IMG/VR virus record: IMGVR_UViG_3300035698_025578
Location: 1 to 37,558 of that record
Source: a virus
Reading direction: 5' to 3' (one strand)
DNA: 37,558 bases
Shown: piece by piece, positions 1 through 8,656 of the stretch
How positions within the stretch are numbered: position 1 is the stretch's first letter
Layout: each line of letters begins with the position of its first letter
Notes under the pieces: generated by a model
The model's database searches: none
Told to the model about the DNA's origin: nothing
Seen by the model: the letters and a program-made list of their open reading frames with translations, nothing else
Program-made: the position numbers and the translations under genes

Positions 1-2
1 AA

Positions 3-1184
3 ATCAATGATTTTGTGTTAGGTTTGACACCGATGACTTCACAAGGTATGCGTGCAGAATTTACTGATCCATCTGTTATGGATATTCCGGATAGTGCTAT
101 CGGTGAATATGCAACAGGTACCACAGGCGTTAGCGGATTCACAGCATTTAGTGATTTATCAGCAGGTGTACATAGCTTAACGTATAGTGAGTTTATTGAG
201 CGTGAAGCTGATAGGCACCTAACGCTATCGAGCTATATGTTTACTGATAGAGACTTTATCAATAATCGAGAATACCAAGAGATGCCAGTTCATGTTTGTG
301 TGTATCCAAGTTCTGGAGAAATCAGTGGAGTTTATAGATCAGCAATTACGGATAGCGAATTAACTGTATCAGGTGAAGTTTTATTGAATAATATATTTTA
401 TCCGAAATGTGCACTAAGTGGAGTTGGATTCAATTACTTATCAGAAATTCCTGTTACTGAACCAGTTAGTTATGATCATTATATTCTATCAGGTGATGCA
501 TTTATAGAAGGTGATCCTAGAGTATTTTCAAATGGCCTAAACCTTAAAAATATGTATGATTATAAATATGATGTGAACTCAGTAGTATCAGCAAGTGTTT
601 CTTCATATATTGATAACAACGTCGGAGTTAATTTTGCGGATATAAATCGCTCAATTGGTGAAATACTGAGCGGTTGTTTAAAATATGCCAGATCTTATAA
701 TAAAGTTAATGTTTCCAATTTTAATACGGTGTGGCTGTCTTACAAATGTGATAAGTACTATGAAAATAATTCTACTGTTTCAAAAATGACTGGCCGATCA
801 ATACCTAATCCAGAAAATATTACAGAATTAGATGGTGTAGTGTACTATGAATATGAAGGCATGCCTATATCTGATAAAATGAGTATAATTTATCCTGTTA
901 CAGACACGCCCAATAGTGAAGTAGATAACTCACCAATACGACAATATGAATTTATTGAACGAATTGCAGGTTGGAATAGAATCAGTTATCAACCCCATCA
1001 TAAATCTAATTTTTACTCTATTATGCTAAAGAATACCGGCCTAAACGAAAATCTTGATAGTTTAACTGATAAAACCATTAAAACAAAACTGCAAAACAGT
1101 ATAAATAATATTGTACGTAAAATGGTTGACAAAATTTTACCCATCCACACACAACTTTTAAATATTTACTGGTCTGGAGATTAA
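3..1184 (+). CDS. virion structural protein, 5'-truncated by window edge
   Basis: The reading frame is open to the left edge, so the true start lies outside the window; the first start-type codon inside is a GTG at 15. About 390 residues are visible. The protein is acidic, rich in Ser, Gly, Tyr and Asn, and contains several short [VIL]-S-G segments that recur in the next three proteins. No enzymatic motif or membrane segment is seen. It ends immediately before the next ATG, in tight operon order with fibre-like genes, so a tail or baseplate component is the best guess. No family is recognised. Confidence 0.6.
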   Translation: MNDFVLGLTPMTSQGMRAEFTDPSVMDIPDSAIGEYATGTTGVSGFTAFSDLSAGVHSLTYSEFIEREADRHLTLSSYMFTDRDFINNREYQEMPVHVCVYPSSGEISGVYRSAITDSELTVSGEVLLNNIFYPKCALSGVGFNYLSEIPVTEPVSYDHYILSGDAFIEGDPRVFSNGLNLKNMYDYKYDVNSVVSASVSSYIDNNVGVNFADINRSIGEILSGCLKYARSYNKVNVSNFNTVWLSYKCDKYYENNSTVSKMTGRSIPNPENITELDGVVYYEYEGMPISDKMSIIYPVTDTPNSEVDNSPIRQYEFIERIAGWNRISYQPHHKSNFYSIMLKNTGLNENLDSLTDKTIKTKLQNSINNIVRKMVDKILPIHTQLLNIYWSGD

Positions 1185-1490
1185 ATGAGTGAAGAAGTAA
1201 CATACATGCTTAGTGGAGCAATGCCTTGGCAGGAGCGCGTAGATGTAAATATTCACACCAATGAATATGTACAACAAAGCACAATTAATCGAGGTTTTAA
1301 TAGATTACTAGAAAATGATACTGTATTATTTAATAATTTGTTAGCATGGGCTGAAGTTGGTGTGGAAGCATCAACAACGCAAATATATTGTGATACGCTC
1401 TGTGGAAGTACTGAAGAAGGCAAGATGTTACACATAAAGAAAAACGGCGAAGATTTTTACCTTCCACTATTTAAACAGGATATAGCATAA
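1185..1490 (+). CDS. small protein of virion operon, unknown
   Basis: A 101-residue protein starting directly after the stop of the preceding gene. A GGAG ribosome binding site lies inside the previous gene's last codons, so translation is probably coupled. It is mixed alpha/beta in composition, with two cysteines near residues 70-75 and no recognised domain. Its position between two virion-type genes suggests an assembly or structural role. The minus-strand frame over the same stretch is a shadow. Confidence 0.65.
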   Translation: MSEEVTYMLSGAMPWQERVDVNIHTNEYVQQSTINRGFNRLLENDTVLFNNLLAWAEVGVEASTTQIYCDTLCGSTEEGKMLHIKKNGEDFYLPLFKQDIA

Positions 1491-1512
1491 TGCTAACTAA
1501 TAGGATTTAATA

Positions 1513-2700
1513 ATGGCAATTATACCTAGAAATGTAATACATTTAACTCACGAAGATGTTGCTGTTGGGCGATTTTATCATGTAAAAGTTAATGACATAG
1601 CTGATGTTTCTGCGAGCTTAGATGTGATAACGGGACAAATTGCGGTAATTGATGGCCAAATACAGTTTATCAGTGGTAAAGTATCAGAAAACATTTATAA
1701 TATTGATGTTCTTAGCGGCGACATGATAAACATAAGTGGTGATTTGAATAATTTGAGTGCATATGTAAATGCGCTAAATTTAATGGGTCCTGCTGCAGTT
1801 TCGGCACAGATTCAGTATATAAGTGGTGAAGTTTCAAGTAATGATATTGATATAAATATGCTCAATGGGGAAGTTCAATATCTATCTGGAGAAATTGATA
1901 ATTTTGATGCGCGTGTTAATATTCTTAGTGCTCAAGTTCAGTATATAAGTGGTGAAGTTTCAAGTAATGACACTGATATAAATACACTAGGTATTCAAAT
2001 TTCAAATAATGATGATGATATTTCTAATTTAGAAGATGAGCAGGTCGTCCAAAATGTAGCAATAGCTGCAAATTCTTTACAAATGGCTCAATTAAGTGCA
2101 TACGTTGGAACATTCCCTGGTGAAATTCTAAGTGCACAAATACAATATGTTTCAGGTGAACTTGATGATTTAAGTGTTTTAAGCGAAGATTCAGACGATT
2201 ATTTAAGTGGTATAATTGATACATTGTCAGGGATCACAACAGTTAATTCTGAATATTTAAGTTTTATAAGTGGTGAACTTGATGATTTAAGTGTTTTAAG
2301 CGAAGATTCAGACGATTATTTAAGTGGTATAATTGATACATTGTCAGGGATCACAACAGTTAATTCTGAATATTTAAGTTTTATAAGTGGTGAAGTTTCA
2401 GGTAATAATAATGATATTGCTAGCTTATCTTCAATAGTTAGCACAAATGTTCAAGATATTTATTATATCTCTGGGAGAGTGTCCGCGAATACAGGCGATA
2501 TAAATGAAATCAGTGCCCAAGTAGAAGATAACGTCACCGATATTGAAGTTAATCAAATAGCTATTGCATATTTACAGGAACAGATAAAAGAGTTGAGTGG
2601 AATATCTTTTGCACCTGGTGCATTACTGAGTTCAAATGGTATGAATCTATTTTTCGTTAATATTTCTGGACAAATAGCACAAATAACAAACTTTTCATAA
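1513..2700 (+). CDS. repetitive tail-fibre-like protein
   Basis: A 395-residue protein built almost entirely of degenerate units centred on [LI]-S-G-[EDI]-[VIL], alternating with Asn/Asp-rich turns. The hydrophobic spacing suggests a long, probably trimeric coiled-coil or beta/coil shaft, as in phage fibres. Internal units near residues 100-165 repeat with a 42-residue period, and residues about 217-294 are two identical 39-residue units. The last 50 residues are non-repetitive and could be a trimerisation tip. An AGGA site precedes the ATG. Fibre is inferred from composition, context and repeats; no specific family is identified. Confidence 0.65.
   Translation: MAIIPRNVIHLTHEDVAVGRFYHVKVNDIADVSASLDVITGQIAVIDGQIQFISGKVSENIYNIDVLSGDMINISGDLNNLSAYVNALNLMGPAAVSAQIQYISGEVSSNDIDINMLNGEVQYLSGEIDNFDARVNILSAQVQYISGEVSSNDTDINTLGIQISNNDDDISNLEDEQVVQNVAIAANSLQMAQLSAYVGTFPGEILSAQIQYVSGELDDLSVLSEDSDDYLSGIIDTLSGITTVNSEYLSFISGELDDLSVLSEDSDDYLSGIIDTLSGITTVNSEYLSFISGEVSGNNNDIASLSSIVSTNVQDIYYISGRVSANTGDINEISAQVEDNVTDIEVNQIAIAYLQEQIKELSGISFAPGALLSSNGMNLFFVNISGQIAQITNFS
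2161..2394 (+). repeat. perfect tandem duplication, two 117-bp units
   Basis: Positions 2161-2277 and 2278-2394 are identical base for base, including third codon positions. The period is 117 bp (39 codons), so the fibre reading frame is kept. Identity at synonymous sites points to a recent duplication or gene conversion. An older, diverged repeat with a 126-bp period lies upstream, with copies near 1811 and 1937. Confidence 0.95.
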
Positions 2701-2719
2701 AATAAAATAAGAGGTTAAT

Positions 2720-3070
2720 ATGACAGCAAGACGAGTTAATGGACAAATAGGAATAACAGGCTTTGGTGCACTAATTACTGATGTAGATTCAGTTAGTGGC
2801 GTTATTGTAAATCTGAACGATGGAGCTCTTGGCTTTTATGCTAAAAATGTTTCAGTCAGAAATATTTCAACAACAACAGCGATTGAATCACTAGTGAATT
2901 GTTCTGATTCTATGTGGATTGGTGTTAGTGGAAATGGATTAAGCGGTCAAGCAATTGATATACCTGCACAAGAGAGTTTTACATTTACTTCTGATGGTGC
3001 ACCACCAATATTGAGTGTAATAATCAAAGCTGTATCAGGCACCGCAGACGTTAAAATCGGCGCCTTCTAA
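2720..3070 (+). CDS. small beta-rich virion protein, unknown
   Basis: A 116-residue protein with an AGAGG ribosome binding site. It is beta-strand-like, Gly/Ser/Val-rich, has a basic start (MTARR), and shares the V-S-G segments seen in the preceding genes. It is the last gene before a strong terminator. Likely a decoration or fibre-associated protein; the function is inferred from position only. Confidence 0.6.
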   Translation: MTARRVNGQIGITGFGALITDVDSVSGVIVNLNDGALGFYAKNVSVRNISTTTAIESLVNCSDSMWIGVSGNGLSGQAIDIPAQESFTFTSDGAPPILSVIIKAVSGTADVKIGAF

Positions 3071-3097
3071 CTAATTTCAACAAAAAAATATAAAACG

Positions 3098-3133
3098 AAA
3101 ACTTCTTGTGTATTTTACACCAAGAAGTTTTTA
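3098..3133 (+). terminator. intrinsic terminator closing the virion operon
   Basis: A 10-bp stem (3098-3107 with 3122-3131) continues into a 5-bp stem (3108-3112 with 3116-3120) past a single bulged C, with a 3-nt loop and a T-run at the 3' end. It lies 27 bp after the stop of the preceding gene and ends 20 bp before the next start. Confidence 0.85.
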
Positions 3134-3152
3134 GTATTAAAAAAGGAATTAA

Positions 3153-3674
3153 ATGAAAAGTTGGAAAAATTTTGAACGTGATATAGCAAAAGTATTCGCC
3201 ACGGTTTTTGAGGCTAAATTTTATAGGACTCCTGGATCTGGTGCATTTGTTGGCGGAAAGAATAAGTTTAGACTTGAAGGAATGACTGATGGTCAAAAAA
3301 ATATATTCTCAGGTGATGTTATACCACCTGAACAACTACATGGCTTATCAATTGAATGCAAAACAAGAGCTAATTTTAATTTTAATACCATGTTTAAGGG
3401 TGAAAACAAAGAACTAAACTCATGGATAGATCAAACCTTTGCATCTGAATCTATAATGGGTATGTTAATTTTTAAATATCAGCGTTCTCCAACATTCGTT
3501 CTTTTCAATTCAAAACATATCCTCAATAGAAATTCTTCATATTTCACATATATGTATAATGGTATTCCTTATATTATAACCGTTTTCGATGAAGAATGGT
3601 TAGCAGGTAATCGAGAACATATCGAGCGAACATTTAGATTGGCCAAGGAGGCATTGCAAACGTCTGACAAATAG
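3153..3674 (+). CDS. Hjc-like PD-(D/E)XK nuclease (putative Holliday junction resolvase)
   Basis: A 173-residue protein with the active-site order of archaeal/phage Hjc-type resolvases: Glu8 in the first helix, a conserved R-T-P-G-S-G-A loop at 25-31, Asp55 in G-D-V, and E68-x-K70 in I-E-C-K. Such enzymes cut branched DNA during recombination and before packaging, the job of gp49 in T4. An AAAGGA site precedes the ATG, and the gene opens the operon after a terminator. Another PD-(D/E)XK nuclease role cannot be excluded. Confidence 0.65.
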   Translation: MKSWKNFERDIAKVFATVFEAKFYRTPGSGAFVGGKNKFRLEGMTDGQKNIFSGDVIPPEQLHGLSIECKTRANFNFNTMFKGENKELNSWIDQTFASESIMGMLIFKYQRSPTFVLFNSKHILNRNSSYFTYMYNGIPYIITVFDEEWLAGNREHIERTFRLAKEALQTSDK

Positions 3675-3738
3675 AGTATATTAATTTAATGATAAGCGCT
3701 TCTAAACCATTAGAAACGTCTTTAACAAGGAGAACGAT

Positions 3739-4320
3739 ATGGGTCATGGACATTCTGAAGGTGAATTTAATCCAGAAGCAGTAGAGGTTTTTGGTCAAAA
3801 GGTTGCAATTAAAAAACTTGAATTATATCACGAAAGAAGATATGGTGAAATAATTATTCCTCAAAAGGATGATGAGGCAGTTCGTTTAACTAAGGGTACA
3901 ATATTTGCAATAAGCGAAGACGCTCACGAAGAAACAGGTCTCAATATTGGCGATGTTGTTTTATATGATCATTTTTCTGCGTTTTATGACTGTCATCCAG
4001 TAGTTATTTTAAATTGGGAAAATATTATATTTAAAATGGATGGAGATAAACCTATTGCGCTAAAGCGCTGTCTACTATTTAATGCCGAGCGTTTAGAGAA
4101 TATGGAAGCGGAAATTCAAATCCTTTTGCCTGAAATTATTAAAGATCGAGAATCTATTAATATTGGAACAATCAAAGAATTTGATGAAAATTGTGTAAAT
4201 TCAAAATATTTCAAGGATAATAAGCATATAGTTTTTAATCCAAGGCAGGCAACAATAGTAAAAATATGTGGTGAATTAATGACTATACATGAAGATTATA
4301 TAGAGGCAATTTTCAAGTGA
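3739..4320 (+). CDS. GroES-like cochaperonin (gp31 type)
   Basis: A 193-residue protein. Residues about 50-80 carry a GroES-like core with a glycine-bounded strand followed by G-D-V-V-L-Y. The C-terminal 20 residues match the end of GroES-type proteins, where the terminal strand closes the barrel. The middle carries extra sequence, making it about twice the length of GroES and longer than T4 gp31 (about 110 aa). The expected role is partnering host GroEL to fold the major capsid protein. The start is supported by an AAGGAG site. Confidence 0.65.
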   Translation: MGHGHSEGEFNPEAVEVFGQKVAIKKLELYHERRYGEIIIPQKDDEAVRLTKGTIFAISEDAHEETGLNIGDVVLYDHFSAFYDCHPVVILNWENIIFKMDGDKPIALKRCLLFNAERLENMEAEIQILLPEIIKDRESINIGTIKEFDENCVNSKYFKDNKHIVFNPRQATIVKICGELMTIHEDYIEAIFK

Positions 4321-4368
4321 TTTAATCAAACCGTTTAGTGGAACACAATAAAACAAAGGAGTGACAAC

Positions 4369-4944
4369 ATGGACGCAACAGCACAGTCAACACAAATTGG
4401 TAATAAAGAATACATGATTCCCGAAAAGAATACACCGATTTGGGATATTTTTAATGAAACTTATGAAGAAATTATTAACGAAAATAAAAACATGGAAGTC
4501 GCATATAGAATGGCAGGCTTTGAGATTCTTTTGGTTTATCCTAACATCTCGAAAACAACGGTAGCTCGTGTTTGCAGGACTAATCATCATGTTAAACTAT
4601 TAAATGATTATGATTATATTCTCGAATTCAGTGGTGAAATCTGGGATATGTTGTCTGATGAATCGAAACGATTAGTAATGCTTCACGAACTTAAGCATAT
4701 CCGAATCGAGTTCACTAAAACAGGTGAACCAAAATTTAGATTAATTAATCATGACGTTCAAGATTTTTATTCAATTCTTGAAAAATATGGCCTAGACTAT
4801 ATTACTGAACTTAGATCAGCAGTTATGACAACAAATGCAGTTGTTCCTAATATTAAAGATAGCGATAGTCCGGAAAAGAAAGAGCTTAAGCGTAAAAAGG
4901 CAAAAGAACAAAATGACGAATTAGCGCGTACAATTAAACTTTAA
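4369..4944 (+). CDS. putative phage metallopeptidase
   Basis: A 191-residue protein with a clear HExxH zinc site (H-E-L-K-H, residues about 106-110) preceded by a helix ending in R-L-V-M-L. This matches the putative phage metallopeptidase family found in many tailed phages. The substrate is unknown. The C-terminus is a Lys/Glu-rich tail. A GGAG site precedes the ATG. It sits between the cochaperonin and dUTPase genes. Confidence 0.65.
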   Translation: MDATAQSTQIGNKEYMIPEKNTPIWDIFNETYEEIINENKNMEVAYRMAGFEILLVYPNISKTTVARVCRTNHHVKLLNDYDYILEFSGEIWDMLSDESKRLVMLHELKHIRIEFTKTGEPKFRLINHDVQDFYSILEKYGLDYITELRSAVMTTNAVVPNIKDSDSPEKKELKRKKAKEQNDELARTIKL

Positions 4945-4973
4945 AATTTTAAACTAAAATGGAGAAAACAAAA

Positions 4974-5720
4974 ATGGCAACAAAAGTCACATCGGCACGC
5001 AAAGTAACTAAAAAACCTGAGCTCTTAACCCAGCCACCAATTGATGAAAATGCGATAGTCATCGAACTTTCGACTATGCAAGAAACACTTGACACGCTTC
5101 ATGACGTTTTATTGCAAAATAGAAAGATTATGGATCAACATTCTGAACAGATAAGTGAGCTAGTTGATACAGTGTCTGGAATAACCGCAGATAAAGCCCC
5201 ATTCGCCTCACCCGGTATCTCCACGCGTGAATGTGATACATCAGAACATCCAGCCGAATCCACATTCTCGTTCTCTCGAGTAAGAGATGTGATAGCTCCT
5301 TCTCGTGCTCATCCTAATGATGCCGGTGTAGACTTCTTTATACCTAAAGATGCATTTGGGGGAAAGCCCTCATTTGATCTTCAGCCCGGCGAGCGGATTC
5401 TTATTCCTAGTGGTATTAAGATTAAAATGCCAAACGGCTATGCTATGATCTTTCATAACAAGAGTGGCGTATCTACAAAATTGGGGTTAATTGTGGGTGC
5501 GACATGTGTCGACGAGGGATATCAGGGTGAAATTGGTCTGAGTTTGTTTAATTGCTCTAAAAAAATAACTAAATTGTTTGTAGATATGAAAATTCTTCAA
5601 GGTATCTTTACTAAAATGACATATTTTATGCCTGATGAAGTTCCTGAAGAAGTATTGTTCCCTGAAAATTCAGTAAGGGCTGAATCTGGTTTTGGAAGTA
5701 CTGATAGTGTGAAGGTTTAG
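4974..5720 (+). CDS. dut: dUTPase with N-terminal coiled-coil extension
   Basis: Hydrolyses dUTP to dUMP and PPi, keeping uracil out of DNA and feeding dUMP. From the ATG at 4974 the protein has 248 residues. The dUTPase domain begins near 100. Motif 1 is N-D-A-G-V-D (115-120), motif 2 N-K-S-G (162-165), motif 3 D-E-G-Y-Q-G-E-I (180-187), motif 5 S-G-F-G-S-T-D (238-244). Residues 24-70 form a predicted coiled coil and 71-100 a linker, both absent from ordinary dUTPases of about 150 aa. An in-frame ATG at 4959 exists, but the GGAG at 4961-4964 fits the 4974 start. Confidence 0.9.
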   Translation: MATKVTSARKVTKKPELLTQPPIDENAIVIELSTMQETLDTLHDVLLQNRKIMDQHSEQISELVDTVSGITADKAPFASPGISTRECDTSEHPAESTFSFSRVRDVIAPSRAHPNDAGVDFFIPKDAFGGKPSFDLQPGERILIPSGIKIKMPNGYAMIFHNKSGVSTKLGLIVGATCVDEGYQGEIGLSLFNCSKKITKLFVDMKILQGIFTKMTYFMPDEVPEEVLFPENSVRAESGFGSTDSVKV

Positions 5721-5727
5721 TGGTATT

Positions 5728-6933
5728 ATGAAATATGCAGCATTAATGGGAAGAGGAATAGAGGGTTGTGGTAATACTAAGTGTATGCTCGGTATGCGAA
5801 GCTATTACCAGAAGAAGGGCGATCAATTCGATGTTATCGCAACCCGAGATAAAGTTTGGGGGCGAAGACATTCATTTGAGTTTCCAGCTTTTGAGTTTAT
5901 GGGTAAAAATGTCGATGAGTGTAAAGATGTAACTGAAAATTTGAACGACTATGATGTTGTAATTGTATTTTCGGTTCCTTCAAAATCACACTCTGATGAA
6001 TGCGTCTCAAACTTTATTGATATACTTAAGGGTGTGAATGTTCCTAAAATTTATATTCAAGTAGATCACTCTATCCATTCGATTATTCGTAATGCGCGTT
6101 TGGATGAGGTCTGTGCAGAAGTTGATCTAATTATGACTCACTCACTTGAGGGTGATTTTGCTCGATGGATGAAAAAGAATAATATCACCACTGACTTTAA
6201 GCAGTTTATTCACGGTTATGATTTCGATACCCAGCGTGCAAATTACTGGAAAAACATCAGTGAACAGGATGATTTAGCTTTTAAATTTATTGGTCGTTCG
6301 GCATTTTGGAAAGGCCCTCAACTCATGTATGATATTCATCGCGAGTATTTGCGTGACGCGGGCTTTTTGTCAACACTAGAGGGTATGGAACTTTCAATTG
6401 GTGGATTACCTTTGTTTTTTAAGGATGGTGTAAGAGCAAATGGCCCTCGATCAGATATGTTGGCGTGCTTAAATAAGAAAACAGGTTTGAAATTTAATCA
6501 GCTAACTCATGGTGGCCCAGCGTACGTATTTGGTCCGTACATCTTTGATGAGTGTATGAAAAGACTTGCGCTAAGTGCATTTGGCACTGATTTATACAAT
6601 CTTAAAGCTAATAAATATGGCAATAGTATTGAGAATTGTCATTGTGATGTAATCGGTTGTGGCTCGTTGCCAGTATTCCATAAGCATTTTGGTGATAATT
6701 GTAAATCTATTGTAACTCAGCGCCCGTTTACTGATCATGAAAAAACTGGAACACTTTGGCTGGATGATGATAACATTGCTTCAATCGCTGGCTTTATGAT
6801 TGATCTTGCAAAGGATCCTGTTGCTCGAGATCAGATGCGCGAAGAAGCTTTTGATTTTTGGAGAGGTCATGCTGATGCTTCAATAACCTATAACTACTTC
6901 GAAAACGAAATTAAATATTTACTAGGAAAATAA
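5728..6933 (+). CDS. agt: DNA alpha-glucosyltransferase, T4 Agt homologue
   Basis: Transfers glucose from UDP-glucose to 5-hydroxymethylcytosine in phage DNA, shielding it from host nucleases. The 401-residue protein (T4 enzyme about 400) shares family landmarks with T4 Agt: G-R-G-I-E-G-C-G at 8-15, D-H-S-I at about 113-116, and M-T-H-S. It also has the block Y-W-K-N-I-S-E followed by I-G-R-S-A-F-W-K-G, and the donor-site region around V-I-G-C-G-S-L-P-V-F near 310. It is a GT-B fold enzyme. It precedes the methyltransferase by 1 bp and belongs to the same operon as the hydroxymethylase that makes its substrate. The donor sugar could differ from glucose. Confidence 0.85.
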   Translation: MKYAALMGRGIEGCGNTKCMLGMRSYYQKKGDQFDVIATRDKVWGRRHSFEFPAFEFMGKNVDECKDVTENLNDYDVVIVFSVPSKSHSDECVSNFIDILKGVNVPKIYIQVDHSIHSIIRNARLDEVCAEVDLIMTHSLEGDFARWMKKNNITTDFKQFIHGYDFDTQRANYWKNISEQDDLAFKFIGRSAFWKGPQLMYDIHREYLRDAGFLSTLEGMELSIGGLPLFFKDGVRANGPRSDMLACLNKKTGLKFNQLTHGGPAYVFGPYIFDECMKRLALSAFGTDLYNLKANKYGNSIENCHCDVIGCGSLPVFHKHFGDNCKSIVTQRPFTDHEKTGTLWLDDDNIASIAGFMIDLAKDPVARDQMREEAFDFWRGHADASITYNYFENEIKYLLGK

Positions 6934-6934
6934 T

Positions 6935-8119
6935 ATGATCACGCATGCTTCAATAGTTCCATTAATCGGTGGAATGACAATTGGTCAAGCACAGGCCTTT
7001 GAATGTCCACCGGAATACTTGATGTCGTTTGACGGCTTTGAGAGCAATGATTCACACTGTGTAAATTACTTTAATGTACCATATTATATAAACGGCAAAA
7101 CAGGTGGACATGTGGATGTGATAAATGCGGTTTGCCCATGTGCAGGCCTAAGTACATTATCAGTGAGTCCTGGCGCAGAACGTGAAGCAAATAGTTGGAT
7201 GGTTAAGACCGCCAAATTGGTTTTAGAAGAAGTTAAGCCTAAGGTTTTCTGGGGCGAAAATGCCCCAGGCCTTATCGGCAAAAATGGTAAGCCTATTCTA
7301 AACAAGCTAAGAGCTCTTGCAAAAGAAAATGGTTATCGAATGAGTATTTATGCAACATCATCATTGTTACACGGTCTTCCTCAGACACGTAACAGATGTT
7401 TTTACTTCTTCTGGCGAGATAGTAAAATTCCAAAATTGAACTTTGTGAGTCGCCCTCATAAGAAATTAGAAGATATGATCTTGGAATGTCCTAAAACCCC
7501 AACAATGAACGAACTAGTTAATACAAACATCCCTAGTGAAGATCCGTATTATCGAATTATTCTTGAGTATGTACATCCAGGTATGAAGCATCATGAGTTT
7601 GTTAAAAGCATTACCAAAACGACGAACCCTGTGTCATACTGTGAAGATAATGATATTTCATACGAAAGAATGGCTAAATGGTTAAGATCAGTCCGACTTG
7701 ATAAACAAGCGGATAAAATGGACTACATCAGTGCGAAACGTGCCGCTGGAAAGAATTATATGAATAGGTTTATTACTATTCCTAAAGATTACTTCGGTGC
7801 CTTTGTATGCCATCTCCCGACCGTTACGACACATCCTATCGAAGACCGGTTTCTTACTATTAGAGAGTGTTTACACATGATGGGTATGCCAGATGATTTT
7901 GAATTACTGGGTGGTGTTAAGAACCTGAATCATAATTCACAAAACGTACCGGTTGGTACAGCAAAAGATGTTGCGCTCGAGATTAAAAAATACCTGAATA
8001 ATGAGTTAGAATTTTTTGAAGGTGAATTCGTGGTGCAGTATAATAAGAAGAATACTAAGAACTTGGAATTTGAAAGATTCGAAGATTTTTACACTGAGCA
8101 AACTGAAATTGCGTCATAA
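6935..8119 (+). CDS. C5-cytosine DNA methyltransferase homologue
   Basis: A 394-residue protein with the C5-MTase motif order. A motif I variant is at 8-20 (V-P-L-I-G-G-M) and an acidic motif II near 31-38. Motif IV is P68-C69-A-G-L-S with the catalytic Cys69, motif VI E108-N-A-P-G, motif VIII Q150-T-R-N-R. Motif IX is near 310-325 (R-x-L-T-I-R-E-C), and a motif X variant follows (N-V-P-V-G-T-A). Motif IV reads PCA rather than the usual PCQ. It lies between the glucosyltransferase and the dNMP kinase, so it probably acts in DNA modification. If genomic C is mostly hydroxymethylated at C5, an ordinary 5mC function is puzzling. Confidence 0.8.
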   Translation: MITHASIVPLIGGMTIGQAQAFECPPEYLMSFDGFESNDSHCVNYFNVPYYINGKTGGHVDVINAVCPCAGLSTLSVSPGAEREANSWMVKTAKLVLEEVKPKVFWGENAPGLIGKNGKPILNKLRALAKENGYRMSIYATSSLLHGLPQTRNRCFYFFWRDSKIPKLNFVSRPHKKLEDMILECPKTPTMNELVNTNIPSEDPYYRIILEYVHPGMKHHEFVKSITKTTNPVSYCEDNDISYERMAKWLRSVRLDKQADKMDYISAKRAAGKNYMNRFITIPKDYFGAFVCHLPTVTTHPIEDRFLTIRECLHMMGMPDDFELLGGVKNLNHNSQNVPVGTAKDVALEIKKYLNNELEFFEGEFVVQYNKKNTKNLEFERFEDFYTEQTEIAS

Positions 8120-8128
8120 AGGATAGTT

Positions 8129-8656
8129 ATGCTACTTATTTTTGAAGGTCAGGATTCTACAGGCAAAAGTACTACAATTGAAGCGTTGTGTGTATATCTA
8201 AAAGAAAAATATCCAGATAAGTCAATTACTAAATATCATTTTTGTGCATCTGCTGATGAAGAAGCAGCTAGAGAATTGTATTCGACAAAAATGGAAGAGT
8301 TTACAGAATTAGCAAAAGATAATATAGTAATTTGTGATAGATTTCATGGTGGAGAATATGTGTATTCACCTATTTATCGAAAATATTCTGGTGCCTTTGT
8401 TTTCGATTTTGAAAAGCAATATTTAAATTTTGATAATACGTATTTAGTTTTATCATTTGCTGCACCAAACACTTTGCTAGCTCGAGAAGATGGTGATAGT
8501 CTTTCAAACGGTAATATTGAAAAAATTAAGCGAGAACGAGCCAGATTTGAAAATTTTTACTTTTTATCTAATATTATTAAGAAAACAATGGTATATTCAG
8601 ATAGAGATACCACTAAAGAGATTGTGGAACACATTAGCGAAAGTTTTAATATATGA
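8129..8656 (+). CDS. thymidylate kinase-like deoxynucleoside monophosphate kinase
   Basis: A 175-residue P-loop kinase of the dTMP-kinase fold: Walker A G-Q-D-S-T-G-K-S-T at 7-15 and the D-R-F motif near 71-73. In this operon the expected substrate is hydroxymethyl-dCMP (the role of T4 gp1) or dTMP; the sequence does not settle which. It is shorter than bacterial Tmk (about 210 aa). An AGGA site precedes the ATG, and the last codons overlap the start of the hydroxymethylase gene by 4 bp (ATGA), implying coupled translation. Confidence 0.75.
   Translation: MLLIFEGQDSTGKSTTIEALCVYLKEKYPDKSITKYHFCASADEEAARELYSTKMEEFTELAKDNIVICDRFHGGEYVYSPIYRKYSGAFVFDFEKQYLNFDNTYLVLSFAAPNTLLAREDGDSLSNGNIEKIKRERARFENFYFLSNIIKKTMVYSDRDTTKEIVEHISESFNI

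Noticed and set aside
550-1985. Exact TATAAATA octamers inside coding sequence (near 559, 1850 and 1976; another near 21265)
   Set aside because: In AT-rich coding sequence the octamer arises by chance; only copies just upstream of starts are listed as promoters.
3703-3718. Small hairpin between the nuclease and cochaperonin genes as a terminator
   Set aside because: The TTCTAA/TTAGAA stem is short and AT-only and is not followed by a T-run.
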